Assembly (NCBI RefSeq): GCF_963920925.1 | Contig: NZ_CAWUDI010000006.1 | Span: forward strand, 124,001-188,000 | Direction of reading: 5' to 3' | Origin: Rivularia sp963920925 | Lineage (GTDB): Bacteria > Cyanobacteriota > Cyanobacteriia > Cyanobacteriales > Nostocaceae | DNA: 64,000 nucleotides | Shown: positions 51,767 to 61,484 of the stretch, in pieces | Layout: each line of letters starts with the position of its first letter | How positions within the stretch are numbered: the stretch's first letter is position 1 | Notes under the pieces: model-generated | What the model was told of the DNA's origin: nothing | Database searches by the model: none | The model's input: only the letters and a program-made list of their open reading frames with translations | Translations under genes and position numbers: made by a program

Positions 51767-52546
51767 ATGCAATTATTCAATAAGAATCAACCAACAGTTA
51801 AACCATTACCAATAGTAGCAAATATACCTCATAGTGGCTTATTTGTTCCTGAAGAGATTGCTGCTCAATTTACAACCGAGCATTTAAAATCTCTACCTAA
51901 TAGTGATTGGCATCTCGATCAACTTTATGATTTTCTACCCAGTTTAGGAATAACGGTTTTACAAGCTACTCATAATAGATATGTTGTCGATCTAAACCGT
52001 GAAGCAAAAGAACCATTGTTTGGCTCATTTTGGTCTGCGGTTATTCCAGAAAATACAGCTTTTAATAAAACTATCTATCAAAATAAACCTAACCAGGAAC
52101 ATATCGAAGAACGAATTGAAAAATACTATCTTCCTTACCACAATCAATTGAAATCGCTTCTTCAACAGAAAATAGAAGAGTTTGGCCTCGTTTATCTTTT
52201 AGATTTACATAGTTTCTGCGGGTTAATAAATGATGATGTTTGTTTGGGAAATGTAAATAATCAAACCTGTTCGGAGTTGTTAATTTCTACTGCTGACAAA
52301 TGCTTTGCGAGTCAAGGTTTACAAGTGGTTAGAAATAAAAAGTTTACTGGAGGATATATTACAAGACACTACGGTGAAAGCAGTAATGTCGAAAGTCTTC
52401 AAATTGAAGTCCGCTATCATGTTTATTTACGAGAAAATCAGCTAGATAAATTAGAGCCTCCCAGTTACGAAGTAATTGAGTTTGAAGCAGCTAAGAATAA
52501 ATTTTATGACATTTTTAAAATGATTGTTAGTCAGCTTTTTTGTTAA
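51767..52546 (+). CDS. N-formylglutamate amidohydrolase family protein
   Basis: From ATG 51767 the 259-residue product shows the family's zinc-hydrolase features: VANIPHSGLFVPEEI near the start, TDW-like SDWHLDQLYDFL, ATHNRYVVDLNRE, LLDLHSFCG (metal-binding DLHS), and TGGYITRHYG. The family removes the formyl group of N-formylglutamate in histidine breakdown (HutG), but many members act on other N-acyl amino acids and no hut gene is near. The 15 upstream codons in frame (51722-51766) derive from a CCCTACTCCC-type repeat and were not used. Confidence 0.85.
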   Translation: MQLFNKNQPTVKPLPIVANIPHSGLFVPEEIAAQFTTEHLKSLPNSDWHLDQLYDFLPSLGITVLQATHNRYVVDLNREAKEPLFGSFWSAVIPENTAFNKTIYQNKPNQEHIEERIEKYYLPYHNQLKSLLQQKIEEFGLVYLLDLHSFCGLINDDVCLGNVNNQTCSELLISTADKCFASQGLQVVRNKKFTGGYITRHYGESSNVESLQIEVRYHVYLRENQLDKLEPPSYEVIEFEAAKNKFYDIFKMIVSQLFC

Positions 52547-52574
52547 TTTAAGTCTTATCGAATCGAAATTAACC

Positions 52575-52665
52575 AGGACTTACGCAACCGCAACGAAAAA
52601 GTAGGCATTCCCAACTCTAAGATCCCCCCTACCCCCCTTTTTAAGGGGGGCTTTGCGTAAGTCCT
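52575..52665. repeat. MITE-like palindromic element, copy 2
   Basis: A 91-bp element with perfect 13-bp terminal inverted repeats (AGGACTTACGCAA and TTGCGTAAGTCCT), a unique stretch AAGTAGGCATTCCCAAC, and a GC-rich inner palindrome (GATCCCCCCTACCCCCCTT...AAGGGGGG). It is the intact-looking copy; 998-1086 is the degraded one in opposite orientation. Confidence 0.85.
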
Positions 52666-52759
52666 ATTAACATGAGGGCATAGTTTAATTAATGCTAAAA
52701 CTGAAAATTATGCAACAATATAAACTACAATTTGCTGTAGATAGTGAGGAGTTTTGCTT

Positions 52760-52948
52760 GTGAGTCGTCGTCCTAATCTTGCCATTACCACTTTTTTATA
52801 TGTGGCTGGCTCTTTATTAGTAGTTCTAGCTATAATTCTCTTATTACAAGCGTTTGGAGTATTACAATTTCCTCAAGAAGCAATTTGGGCATTAGTGCTG
52901 TTAGCTATCGGCGCAGGAATTTTAGCTGCTGTTAATCGTAATTCGTAA
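52760..52948 (+). CDS. Small two-span membrane protein
   Basis: I used GTG 52760 (MSRRPNLAI), which stands 9 bp after GAGGA; TTG 52754 is too close to it. The 62-residue product has a basic N-terminus and two hydrophobic helices (about 9-31, TTFLYVAGSLLVVLAIILLL, and 39-57, IWALVLLAIGAGILAAV). No family recognised. It is common for such small proteins to be conserved in cyanobacteria, but I cannot confirm that here. Confidence 0.6.
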   Translation: MSRRPNLAITTFLYVAGSLLVVLAIILLLQAFGVLQFPQEAIWALVLLAIGAGILAAVNRNS

Positions 52949-53275
52949 ATTAATCAGATAGAATCTTACTTCTTTGCTAATGCAAGATTGCTGAAAAACT
53001 TATGCTATGTACAGAGTAAGTAAGGAAATAATAGTTTGTTTCCCAATAGGAACAGAATTGAATTATTTAAAATTTTAAACGCAGCAAATGGAAAGTCAAA
53101 AAGACAGTAATTTGTATTTTCCAGTTGCTGTTGTTTTTATAAAAAACTATCTCGATCGGCTAAATTTCGGTAAGATTATAAAGTTAGCAATATAAGACAG
53201 TTGTATTAATGTAATTGAAAAAGCATATTGCTGCATTGCTACGACTTGTATTTTAATCCTGCTTACCCAAAGTCC
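52949..53275. other. Intergenic region before the helicase
   Basis: 327 AT-rich bp with no repeat or small gene that I can support. The in-frame extension of the helicase to 53228 lies at the end of it. Confidence 0.55.
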
Positions 53276-55636
53276 ATGACAACTACCACCGACTCTCTTA
53301 GTCACCTCAATCCCCATCAACGTCGCGCTGTCGAACATTATTGCGGTCCCTTGCTAGTTGTTGCTGGCGCGGGTTCGGGTAAAACACGAGCGTTGACTTA
53401 TCGCATTGCTAATTTAATTACCGAACATAAAGTTAATCCCGAAAATATCTTAGCGGTAACATTTACGAATAAAGCCGCACGGGAGATGAAGGAGCGGATT
53501 CAAAAACTATTTGCCGAACAAATGGCTCTTTCGGAGTACGGCGAACGTTACGATTTATTACCAGAATACGACCAAGTAAAGCTAAGATCGAAAGTTTATA
53601 AACATATTATTAAAGATTTGTGGTGCGGTACTTTCCACAGTTTACTTTCTCGGATTCTAAGATTTGATATTGAGAAATACCAAGATGAGAACGGACGTAC
53701 CTGGAAGCGTAATTTTTCGATTTTTGATGAATCTGATGCTCAAAGTTTGGTTAAGGAAATTGTTACCAAGCAGTTAAATTTGAGCGATAAAAAATTTAAT
53801 CCTCGTTCGGTTCGCTACACAATCAGTAATGCCAAAAACCAAGGATTATCGCCGAAAGAATATGAAAAGGAAGAACCAAATTATAAGGGAAGGGTAATTG
53901 CAGAAGTTTACAATCTCTATCAAGATAAGTTAGCAGAAAATAATGCGTTAGATTTTGACGATTTAATTTTGGTTCCGGTAAGGTTATTTCAGCAAAATGA
54001 GCAGGTTTTGGGTTACTGGCACCATAAATTCCGTCATATTTTAGTAGACGAATATCAAGACACAAACCGCACTCAATACCAATTGATTAGCCTGCTATCG
54101 ACTTATGGAGAACAGAAAAACGATTGGAATTGGCAAAACCGTTCTGTATTTGTGGTAGGCGATGCAGATCAATCAATTTATTCTTTTAGAATGGCTGACT
54201 TCACTATTTTGCTTGACTTTCAGCAAGATTTTGGGGATGGTTTAGAAGATGATGATACCCGTTCGATGGTGAAGTTAGAAGAAAACTATCGTTCCTGCGA
54301 AAATATTCTTCAAGCTGCAAACCACTTAATTGAAAATAACACCCAAAGAATTGATAAAGTTCTCAAACCAACTCGCGCTGAAGGCGAACAGATATTTTAT
54401 TTTAAAGCTGAAGATGAAGTAGCAGAAGCTAATTTTGTCATCAATAAAATTCGTTCTTTAGAAGAAGAAAATCCCGATATAAATTGGGGTAATTTTTCGA
54501 TTCTTTATCGTACCAACGCTCAATCGCGTCCTTTTGAGGATATGTTAGTCAGAAACGGAATTCCCTATACTGTAGTTGGAGGATTAAAATTCTACGATCG
54601 CAAAGAAATCAAAGATGTATTGGGTTATTTAAGAGCGATCGCCAACCGGGATGATACTGTAAGTTTGTTGCGGGTAATTAATACACCCAGACGTGGTATT
54701 GGTAAAGCTACCATCGAAAGCCTCACAAATGCCGCTAGGGAATTAGGCGTAAGTCTGTGGGAAATACTGAGCGATGAAACATCAGTTAATACCTTGGGTG
54801 GACGTTCGGCTAAATCAGTAAATAACTTTGCTCGGATGATTGGCCGCTTTCAGCAAGAAACTGAAAACATCAGTGCATCGGATATTTTACAGAGTGTTTT
54901 AGAGGAATCCGGTTACATTCAAGATTTGCAAAAACAAGGAAACGACGAAGCAGAAGACAGAATCCGCAACGTTGGAGAACTTTACAACGCAGTTCGTCAA
55001 TATGAAGAAGAAGCAGAACTTGACGCTTCTCTTGCAGGTTTTCTTGCTAGTACCGCTCTAAGTTCCGATTTAGATAACGTCAAAGAAGGACAAAGCGCAG
55101 TATCTTTAATGACATTGCATTCTTCCAAAGGATTGGAATTTCCTGTAGTCTTCTTAGTAGGGTTAGAACAAGGATTATTTCCCAATTACCGTTCCATGAA
55201 CGACCCAGCCGCATTAGAAGAAGAACGTCGTTTATGTTACGTCGGTATTACCCGCGCTCAAGAAAGATTATTTTTATCCCACGCCCTAGAACGCAGGCTG
55301 TATGGAACCCGCGAACCAGCAGTGCGATCGCAGTTTCTCGACGAGTTGCCCAAAGAATTATTAGGTACACAAAGACCTCGTAGCATTACTTATACAAATA
55401 CTGGCGGTCGTACTTCCGCAACTTACGATAATGGTTTTGAAAATGTAAGTAGTGGCAAAGCAACTTCAAACGTAAACTGGCAAGTTGGCGACAAAGTAAT
55501 GCATAAATCATTCGGAGCCGGTGAAATCACGCATATATTTGGTGGAGGGAATAAAGTTTCTGTAGCGATCAAATTTCCCGGTTTAGGTCAAAAAATTATC
55601 GATCCTAGAGTAGCTCAGTTACAGAAAATGGAATGA
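53276..55636 (+). CDS. pcrA: UvrD/PcrA-type superfamily 1 DNA helicase
   Basis: From ATG 53276 the 786-residue product begins with a normal UvrD N-terminus (LNPHQRRAVEHYCGPLLVV). Motifs: Walker A GAGSGKT (31-37), VTFTNKAAREM (Ia), GTFHSLLSRILR, DEYQDTNRTQYQL (II), VGDADQSIYSFR (III), MTLHSSKGLEFPVVFLVGLE (V), and EERRLCYVGITRAQERL (VI). It unwinds DNA 3' to 5' in repair and rolling-circle replication. The C-terminal SH3-like tail (GDKVMHKSFGAGEITHIFG) is the RNA polymerase-binding type found in PcrA. The start at 53228 would add 16 unsupported residues. Confidence 0.93.
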   Translation: MTTTTDSLSHLNPHQRRAVEHYCGPLLVVAGAGSGKTRALTYRIANLITEHKVNPENILAVTFTNKAAREMKERIQKLFAEQMALSEYGERYDLLPEYDQVKLRSKVYKHIIKDLWCGTFHSLLSRILRFDIEKYQDENGRTWKRNFSIFDESDAQSLVKEIVTKQLNLSDKKFNPRSVRYTISNAKNQGLSPKEYEKEEPNYKGRVIAEVYNLYQDKLAENNALDFDDLILVPVRLFQQNEQVLGYWHHKFRHILVDEYQDTNRTQYQLISLLSTYGEQKNDWNWQNRSVFVVGDADQSIYSFRMADFTILLDFQQDFGDGLEDDDTRSMVKLEENYRSCENILQAANHLIENNTQRIDKVLKPTRAEGEQIFYFKAEDEVAEANFVINKIRSLEEENPDINWGNFSILYRTNAQSRPFEDMLVRNGIPYTVVGGLKFYDRKEIKDVLGYLRAIANRDDTVSLLRVINTPRRGIGKATIESLTNAARELGVSLWEILSDETSVNTLGGRSAKSVNNFARMIGRFQQETENISASDILQSVLEESGYIQDLQKQGNDEAEDRIRNVGELYNAVRQYEEEAELDASLAGFLASTALSSDLDNVKEGQSAVSLMTLHSSKGLEFPVVFLVGLEQGLFPNYRSMNDPAALEEERRLCYVGITRAQERLFLSHALERRLYGTREPAVRSQFLDELPKELLGTQRPRSITYTNTGGRTSATYDNGFENVSSGKATSNVNWQVGDKVMHKSFGAGEITHIFGGGNKVSVAIKFPGLGQKIIDPRVAQLQKME

Positions 55637-55979
55637 CTTCAGTTAACAGTGAGCAGTGAGCAGTTAATAGGGAACTACGAATCATTCATTGATAATTGTC
55701 AAGTCAGCTTGACTAAACGTAACAAAATTGTTTATTTTATTTACAAGGGTTAATAAAATTTTATAGATGGGGCAGATGACTTGCGGTTGATGATTGGCTG
55801 ATTCTGTATTTGCTAAGGTGCCCAAGCCGAGATTGTAAGCGCCTTCAAAGTATAATTATTTTCTGTTTTGGCAAGGCTTGTTCTTAAGAAGTCGTTAAGA
55901 AATGTTATTTTTCAGCAATGTCGTACAGATACTGTAATTAGTTAGTCTGTTTGTCCTCAATTATTTTTAGTGTGCTTTT
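55637..55979. other. Intergenic region
   Basis: 343 bp after the helicase: short CAGTGAG repeats near 55645-55662, then AT-rich DNA leading to the pentapeptide gene. Nothing else recognised. Confidence 0.55.
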
Positions 55980-56597
55980 ATGAACCTTAATAAACTGATC
56001 GAGAGTTATTTTGCAGGTAATAGAGATTTTGTAGAAGCAAACTTACAGCAAGCTAATCTTAGTGAAATTTATTTAAACGGAATTAATTTGAATCGCGCTA
56101 ACCTGACAAGTGCTAATTTGGAGGGAACTTCATTACGTGGAGCAAATTTGAATGAAGCTATTCTGGAAAGAGCAACTTTATGGAGAAGCAATTTAAGTAA
56201 ATCTTTCTTAATTTGGGCTTGTTTGAGTAAAGCCTGTTTAATTCGGGCAAATTTAGAAAGTGCGGATTTGCATAAAGCTGATTTGAGCCAAGCCGATATG
56301 CGTTTAGCTTCTTTACGCTATGCCGATCTTAGTAATACAAATTTAGCAGGTGCGGATTTACGTTACGCCGATTTAACTGGCGCTAACTTGGCTAACTCTA
56401 ACCTTGCAGGAGCTAATTTAACAGGAGCAATTTTAAGTTCTTCAGATTTGTACAACGTTAATTTAAGCAAAGCTATTTTAGCGAGAGTTGACATGAGAGA
56501 TGCCGATCTAAGTTGTGTCAGCTTGGATGAAGCAGAATTATACAATGCTAAAATAGGGGACAGCAGTTTATCTCCTTCAATGCTTGAGGTTGCTTAA
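55980..56597 (+). CDS. Pentapeptide-repeat protein
   Basis: Nearly the whole 205-residue chain is tandem A(D/N)LxX pentapeptides (for example ANLTSANLEGTSLRGANLNEA, LAGADLRYADLTGANLANSN), which form a right-handed four-sided beta helix. About 33 repeats are present with few breaks. No signal peptide or additional domain. The fold acts as a protein-protein surface or DNA mimic; role unknown. It lies 96 bp upstream of the DICT-kinase gene and may share its transcript. Confidence 0.85.
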   Translation: MNLNKLIESYFAGNRDFVEANLQQANLSEIYLNGINLNRANLTSANLEGTSLRGANLNEAILERATLWRSNLSKSFLIWACLSKACLIRANLESADLHKADLSQADMRLASLRYADLSNTNLAGADLRYADLTGANLANSNLAGANLTGAILSSSDLYNVNLSKAILARVDMRDADLSCVSLDEAELYNAKIGDSSLSPSMLEVA

Positions 56598-56693
56598 AAT
56601 AATGAACAAGAAATGGTAATTCGATTCATTCCGTCACGAATCAACTACAACTTTCCTACTATTAAAAATCGCTCCTTAATTTGACGGAGGTGA

Positions 56694-58700
56694 GTGTATT
56701 TCTCGATTCAAGAAATGAATATTTCCCAGCAATCCCTATTACACAGTTTACTGCTTACAAAAAAATTTTTGCGTCCTCAAGTCTATTTCAAGGCTTCCTT
56801 AACTGCACTTTCTCACGCAATGGAAGATTTGGTGATAGTAGGAAACGAGCAACCGCTTGTAATCGCTAACTTTCAACGAGAGCGTTTTTATCGTCAAGAA
56901 ACTCGTCGCTATGCACGAATCGCCAAACGCAGCGATCAAGTTTACATCTTAGCTGCACCGGATTCTGACTTGGTAGCAACTTTAAATCCTTATACGGTAG
57001 TTCCCTTCGATCCAAACGATGATTTTTTAGCTCAGGAATGGCATTTAGTCGTTGTTGCCAAAAAATACTCTGCCTGTATAATTTGTCGAGAATTTTCTAC
57101 TCCAGTGGAAGGAGTTTCTTTTGACGAATTAAGACAATTCAAAGGTATTTGGACATTTGAACGTGAGGTGAGCAAAACAGCAGCGGTTTTGTTATTAGAC
57201 CGGATTTTAGATTATCAACCGAAATTAGCAGATAAAATAGAAATAGCAAAGCAACGTTACAGTCTTGAATCCGATAATAAACCACAAATAAAAAACGAGC
57301 AATTTTTAGAAATTGATGCTCGACTTTTTACAAGTCGCTTAGTAAATTATTTACAAACAAGTCAGTATAAACAATTAAAATCCTATCGTACAATTCTTCA
57401 AAAAGAAAACTTTGAAAGATTGATAAATAGGGTAACAGCTTTTATTCGTAATTCTTTAAATTCAGAAGAAATTCTTACTAGTACTGTCAGAGAACTTGGT
57501 CGAGTTTTTAGTCCTTGCCGCAGTATATTTTATAGTTATCCAAAGGTCGAAAATACTTTAATTAATTATGAATGGGTAGCCGACGTATTTCCTTCTATGA
57601 AAGGAGAAAACTGGACAATAGCAAATCATTCCTTGTTTCAAACTGCTTTAGGTCAAAATAAAGTTATTTCTATTACCGATACCACCCAAGACCTTGGTAT
57701 TCAAGCGCATCCCGAATTAGGTGAAAGTTTCCAAAACTGGCAAATTCGTTCGTGTTTAATAATACCAATTCGCTATCAACAAACTTGGCTGGGCATTTTA
57801 GAAATTCACCACTGTGACAATCAACCTTATGTTTGGAATGATTCCGAACGAACCTTTGTAGAAGCAATTGCCACTCAAGTTGCAGTTGCTTTAGTGCAAG
57901 CTCAGGCTTATCGTAACTTAGAAAATCTTAACCGCCGATTAGCAGATTTGGAGCGTACACAAAGTAATTTGATAGCTATTGTCGGACATGAATTGCGGAC
58001 TCCCTTATCTACAATTCAAATTTGTTTGGAGACTTTAGCCTTAGAGGAAGATATATCCGAAGAAGTGCAGCAGATAATGTTAGATACTGCATTAGGAGAT
58101 TCCGAACGTATGGGAAGATTGATTGGCGATTTTCTCACGCTCTCAAAACTTGAAGCCAATACAGTGCGATCGCAAATCGAAGCAAGTTCGTTACAAGAAA
58201 GCTTAAGTTTAGTTTTAGGTAGTTTAAAAAGGCGTAGTTCATCGGATAATTTAGCTCAGATAGTTGTAGATATACCATCCGATTTACCTTTGGTACAGGC
58301 AGAGAGAGAAGGACTAATAGAAGTCTTTTCTAAACTTTTGGATAACGCTTGTAAATTCACCCCAACAGACGGAAAAATTACAATTAGCGCTCAAATATAT
58401 CATCAAAATGATTCGGAAGACGAACCAGAAAAACAAACTCTACCGAATCAATTAGAAATAATTGTTAAAGATACAGGTAGAGGAATAGAAGCCGTACAGT
58501 TAGAAAGAATTTTTCAACGTTTTTACCAAGAAGAAAACTTTTTACAACGTACAATTGGTGGAACCGGATTAGGTTTAGCGATTTGCCGTCAAATAATTCA
58601 AAAATTGGGCGGACAAATTTGGGCCGTATCTAATGGAAAAAATCAAGGTAGCGAGTTTCATTTTACGCTGCCGATTGCAGAGGAAATGGAAAATAGGTAA
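56694..58700 (+). CDS. DICT-GAF sensor histidine kinase
   Basis: From GTG 56694 (GGAGG 3 bp upstream) the protein has 668 residues: DICT domain (about 10-170, LLTKKFLRPQVYFKASLTAL, HAMEDLVI), linker, GAF (about 245-400, ILTSTVRELGRVF, SCLIIPI, ATQVAVAL), HisKA with His432 (IVGHELRTPLSTIQ), and HATPase with N box (DNACKFT), G1 (VKDTGRGI) and G2 (GGTGLGLAI). Soluble; no membrane segment. DICT-containing kinases occur in cyanobacteria and sense redox, light or other cytoplasmic cues; the GAF lacks an obvious bilin-binding Cys in the usual context. ATG 56715 (MNISQQS) is an alternative start, 24 bp from the ribosome-binding site. Confidence 0.85.
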   Translation: MYFSIQEMNISQQSLLHSLLLTKKFLRPQVYFKASLTALSHAMEDLVIVGNEQPLVIANFQRERFYRQETRRYARIAKRSDQVYILAAPDSDLVATLNPYTVVPFDPNDDFLAQEWHLVVVAKKYSACIICREFSTPVEGVSFDELRQFKGIWTFEREVSKTAAVLLLDRILDYQPKLADKIEIAKQRYSLESDNKPQIKNEQFLEIDARLFTSRLVNYLQTSQYKQLKSYRTILQKENFERLINRVTAFIRNSLNSEEILTSTVRELGRVFSPCRSIFYSYPKVENTLINYEWVADVFPSMKGENWTIANHSLFQTALGQNKVISITDTTQDLGIQAHPELGESFQNWQIRSCLIIPIRYQQTWLGILEIHHCDNQPYVWNDSERTFVEAIATQVAVALVQAQAYRNLENLNRRLADLERTQSNLIAIVGHELRTPLSTIQICLETLALEEDISEEVQQIMLDTALGDSERMGRLIGDFLTLSKLEANTVRSQIEASSLQESLSLVLGSLKRRSSSDNLAQIVVDIPSDLPLVQAEREGLIEVFSKLLDNACKFTPTDGKITISAQIYHQNDSEDEPEKQTLPNQLEIIVKDTGRGIEAVQLERIFQRFYQEENFLQRTIGGTGLGLAICRQIIQKLGGQIWAVSNGKNQGSEFHFTLPIAEEMENR

Positions 58701-58846
58701 TTACCTATTACTTATTACCTATTCCCTATTCCCTATTCCCCATTCCCTCTTAATTGTATTTCTTCCGATAGCTATCAAAAGGTTGATGCGTTATTTCGTT
58801 GCTTTAGATACAATTTAATTGTTATTGGAGAGCCAAGGAGAAATTT

Positions 58847-59986
58847 GTGGTGCTATCGAAAGGTTTTGAGATTGAGATGTATACTGGAACGCCTCAAGGT
58901 GACATCGTTGGTCTCTCTGACAAAATCACCGCTGCAATGGAAGGATTTATGCGGGAACCGGATAGCCGCAATGTTGAATATATTACCGATCCATTTGATG
59001 ACTACGAACGACTTTTATGTGGCTTAGTATGTCCTCGGTTGAAGTTAAGAAGATATCTTGAGCAACTAGGTAATTATACTTTAATTCCTGGAAGTACCTT
59101 GTCTTTAGGAGGAAGCCAGAAGTTTTTCCGTTCCGATCCAAATAATCCTTATCACGATTACATCGAAAACACTTACGGTACTAAAGTTGTTACCGCTAGC
59201 GTTCATATTAATGTAGGCATCAGCGACCCCGAAATACTGATGCGGGCTTGTCGCATTATCCGCTTGGAAGCACCTTTGTATTTAGCTTTAAGCGCCTCAT
59301 CTCCGTTTTTAGATGGTAAAGCTACCGGATACCATTCAACTCGTTGGGGTCTTTTCCCGCAAACTCCTTCGTCTGTCCCTTTATTTGCAAGCCACGAAGA
59401 TCATATTCGTTGGACTAAAGAACAGCTAGCCAAAGGCACAATGCAAAATGTGCGACATTTATGGACATCAGTTCGACCAAATGGCGATCGCCGTCCCTAC
59501 GATCTAAATCGTCTGGAGTTGCGAATTTGCGATTTAGTCACCGATCCAATTGCATTATTAGCGATTACAGCTTTGTTAGAAGCGCGTTTGCTGCAAGTAA
59601 TCAATAATCCAAATCTCGATCCCTTGGTTAAAAGTAGCTTCTCTCCCGAAGAGTTAATCGCGATTACGGCCCAAAATGAAGCTGCTTGTGCCCGAAACAG
59701 CTTGGATGCTCAATTAATTCATTGGGTTGATGGAAGAACAATTACAGCCAGAGATTGGATAAACGAACTTTACGAACCAGCAGCAACGATTGCCAAACAG
59801 CATGGCTTTGGATGCTTTCTCTCACCGCTACAAAAAATTATTCGTGAAGGAAACCAAGCACAGCGATGGCTGCAACTTCATGGGTTAGGTGTTAGCAGTC
59901 GCAACGTAATTACTCAAGCAATTAATTCAATTCGAGAACGAGAATTAGAACTTGAGGATAAATTATGTTCATCGTTGATGGCTTAA
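58847..59986 (+). CDS. gshA: Glutamate-cysteine ligase, cyanobacterial type
   Basis: The 379-residue protein fits the cyanobacterial GshA family: GFEIEMYTGTPQGDIVGLS, GSTLSLGGSQKFFRSDPNNPYHDYIE, TASVHINVGISDPE, LSASSPFLDGKATGYHSTRW, DLNRLELRICDLVTDP. It joins glutamate and cysteine with ATP as the first step of glutathione synthesis. GTG start with AAGGAG 7 bp upstream. Length matches the family; it differs from E. coli GshA and plant enzymes. Monocistronic. Confidence 0.95.
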   Translation: MVLSKGFEIEMYTGTPQGDIVGLSDKITAAMEGFMREPDSRNVEYITDPFDDYERLLCGLVCPRLKLRRYLEQLGNYTLIPGSTLSLGGSQKFFRSDPNNPYHDYIENTYGTKVVTASVHINVGISDPEILMRACRIIRLEAPLYLALSASSPFLDGKATGYHSTRWGLFPQTPSSVPLFASHEDHIRWTKEQLAKGTMQNVRHLWTSVRPNGDRRPYDLNRLELRICDLVTDPIALLAITALLEARLLQVINNPNLDPLVKSSFSPEELIAITAQNEAACARNSLDAQLIHWVDGRTITARDWINELYEPAATIAKQHGFGCFLSPLQKIIREGNQAQRWLQLHGLGVSSRNVITQAINSIRERELELEDKLCSSLMA

Positions 59987-60249
59987 TACCACTCTCCTTT
60001 TTTCTGAAAAGATGGTAAATGTTGCTGGAAACACAAAAATCTGTTATCCTCAGAAGTTTACTATCTTTTCACTTTTCCTTTAGATACTCTTCACATAAGC
60101 ATTTTGAAAACGTTATCGATGCTTTAATTTTTTTTATATGTTGTCATAGATTGATAAATATTAATAAAAACTATATGTGTGTTCTATCTTAAGATAGATT
60201 TGAAAAAACGAATACATTGTTTTTTTTAATACAATTACTTGATAGAAGA

Positions 60250-60708
60250 ATGCCACAAATAGTTTTAGTTCATCCGCAAATTCCTCCTAATACAGGCAAT
60301 ATTGCTCGTACTTGTGCGGCTACAGGTACCGAATTGCACTTAGTTGGTCCTTTAGGTTTTGAAATCAGCGATCGTTACTTAAAACGTGCAGGCTTAGATT
60401 ATTGGCCTTATGTAAAGCTGCATCATCACGAATCTCTAGAAGCATTCAAATCCCTGCATCAGCAGCGTGGAGGAAGACTATTGGGATTTAGCGTCAGAGG
60501 TAATCTAAATTACGCTACTTTTGATTATCTTGCAACTGACTGGCTTTTATTCGGTAGTGAAACTACGGGCTTAAGTGCAAATGCTTTGGATTCTTGCGAT
60601 GAAACCCTTTACATTCCCATGAAAGAACCCAACGTTCGCAGTTTAAATCTCTCTGTAAGCGTTGCGGTGAGCCTATTTGAGGCACGTCGCAACTTGGGCT
60701 ATCTTTAG
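60250..60708 (+). CDS. trmL: tRNA (cytidine/uridine-34 2'-O)-methyltransferase
   Basis: From ATG 60250 the 152-residue product shows the SPOUT fold of TrmL: VLVHPQIPPNTGNIARTCAATGTELHLV, LKRAGLDYWPYV, LLFGSETTGL (SAM knot loop), and NVRSLNLSVSVAVSLFE. It methylates the wobble base ribose of tRNA-Leu(CAA/UAA). Normal length. The in-frame region to 60217 is not needed. Confidence 0.93.
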   Translation: MPQIVLVHPQIPPNTGNIARTCAATGTELHLVGPLGFEISDRYLKRAGLDYWPYVKLHHHESLEAFKSLHQQRGGRLLGFSVRGNLNYATFDYLATDWLLFGSETTGLSANALDSCDETLYIPMKEPNVRSLNLSVSVAVSLFEARRNLGYL

Positions 60709-61484
60709 AAAGGTGCAGGTCTTAAAGTGGAATATATATTCACTTAGGTATAACACCTAAGCAATAATGCCTTGGAGAATAATAAAATATTGGTTAAACT
60801 TATCGGTTGATAGAATAAATACTTATGGAATATTTTTATTTATGTTCTAAAGAATACTTATTTTTTTCGAGATGTGTGATAGATATTTAAAAATACTTAC
60901 CTGTGAGAGTACTTTTATATAAGAAATTTGTATAGGTAAATTGATGTTTTTTTCAAATCGAATCATAGCTTTTTGTTAATTTGAATTATCCCGATAACTG
61001 CATTTAGTCAGGGTAAAGTTTGATAGGACAAGCAGTTGAGGCTCCGTTACAATCCCTGATACTTTTTTGAAGAGTAAATTTACTTGCGAGTAAATACGGT
61101 TGTACTTTAGGCAAAAATCAACGTAAAGTCTCGGTTGGGAAGATGGAATATGGCACACCTTTCCGGTGTTATCTACAGCAAGAGATATGTCTATTCCGTA
61201 AATTGCTATCTATAAAGGTTGTAATTACCCAAACATGAAGCTTCCCATCTGATTTTTACTAATAAAGTTTGATGTTTACTTGAAGCAGATATAAGTGTTC
61301 TATATATCTGTATCGGGGAAAACAATATCAGGGTGTAGTTAATGTAATCGACAAGTAAGCACAAAAATTTTATTTTTATTAGTACAGTGTTAACTTGTCT
61401 AAAACAGAGAACCGGGTTAATCTTGCCTAAGTATCTCTGGTAAATGTGATCTCGATCAATTTTCCGAGTGATTCAAATCATTGA
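60709..61484. other. Long intergenic region upstream of the M23 peptidase gene
   Basis: 776 bp. A GC-richer block (61005-61200) includes CCCGATAAC, AGTCAGGG...CCCTGAT and GGTGTTATC, which could fold, but no known riboswitch was recognised. The block from 61300 to 61470 has CGGGG and CCGGG patches. No small gene is supported. A long untranslated leader for the peptidase mRNA is possible. Confidence 0.5.

Noticed and set aside
60709..61484. c-di-AMP (ydaO) riboswitch before the M23 gene
   Set aside because: The expected conserved core was not found; only weak complementary patches are present.
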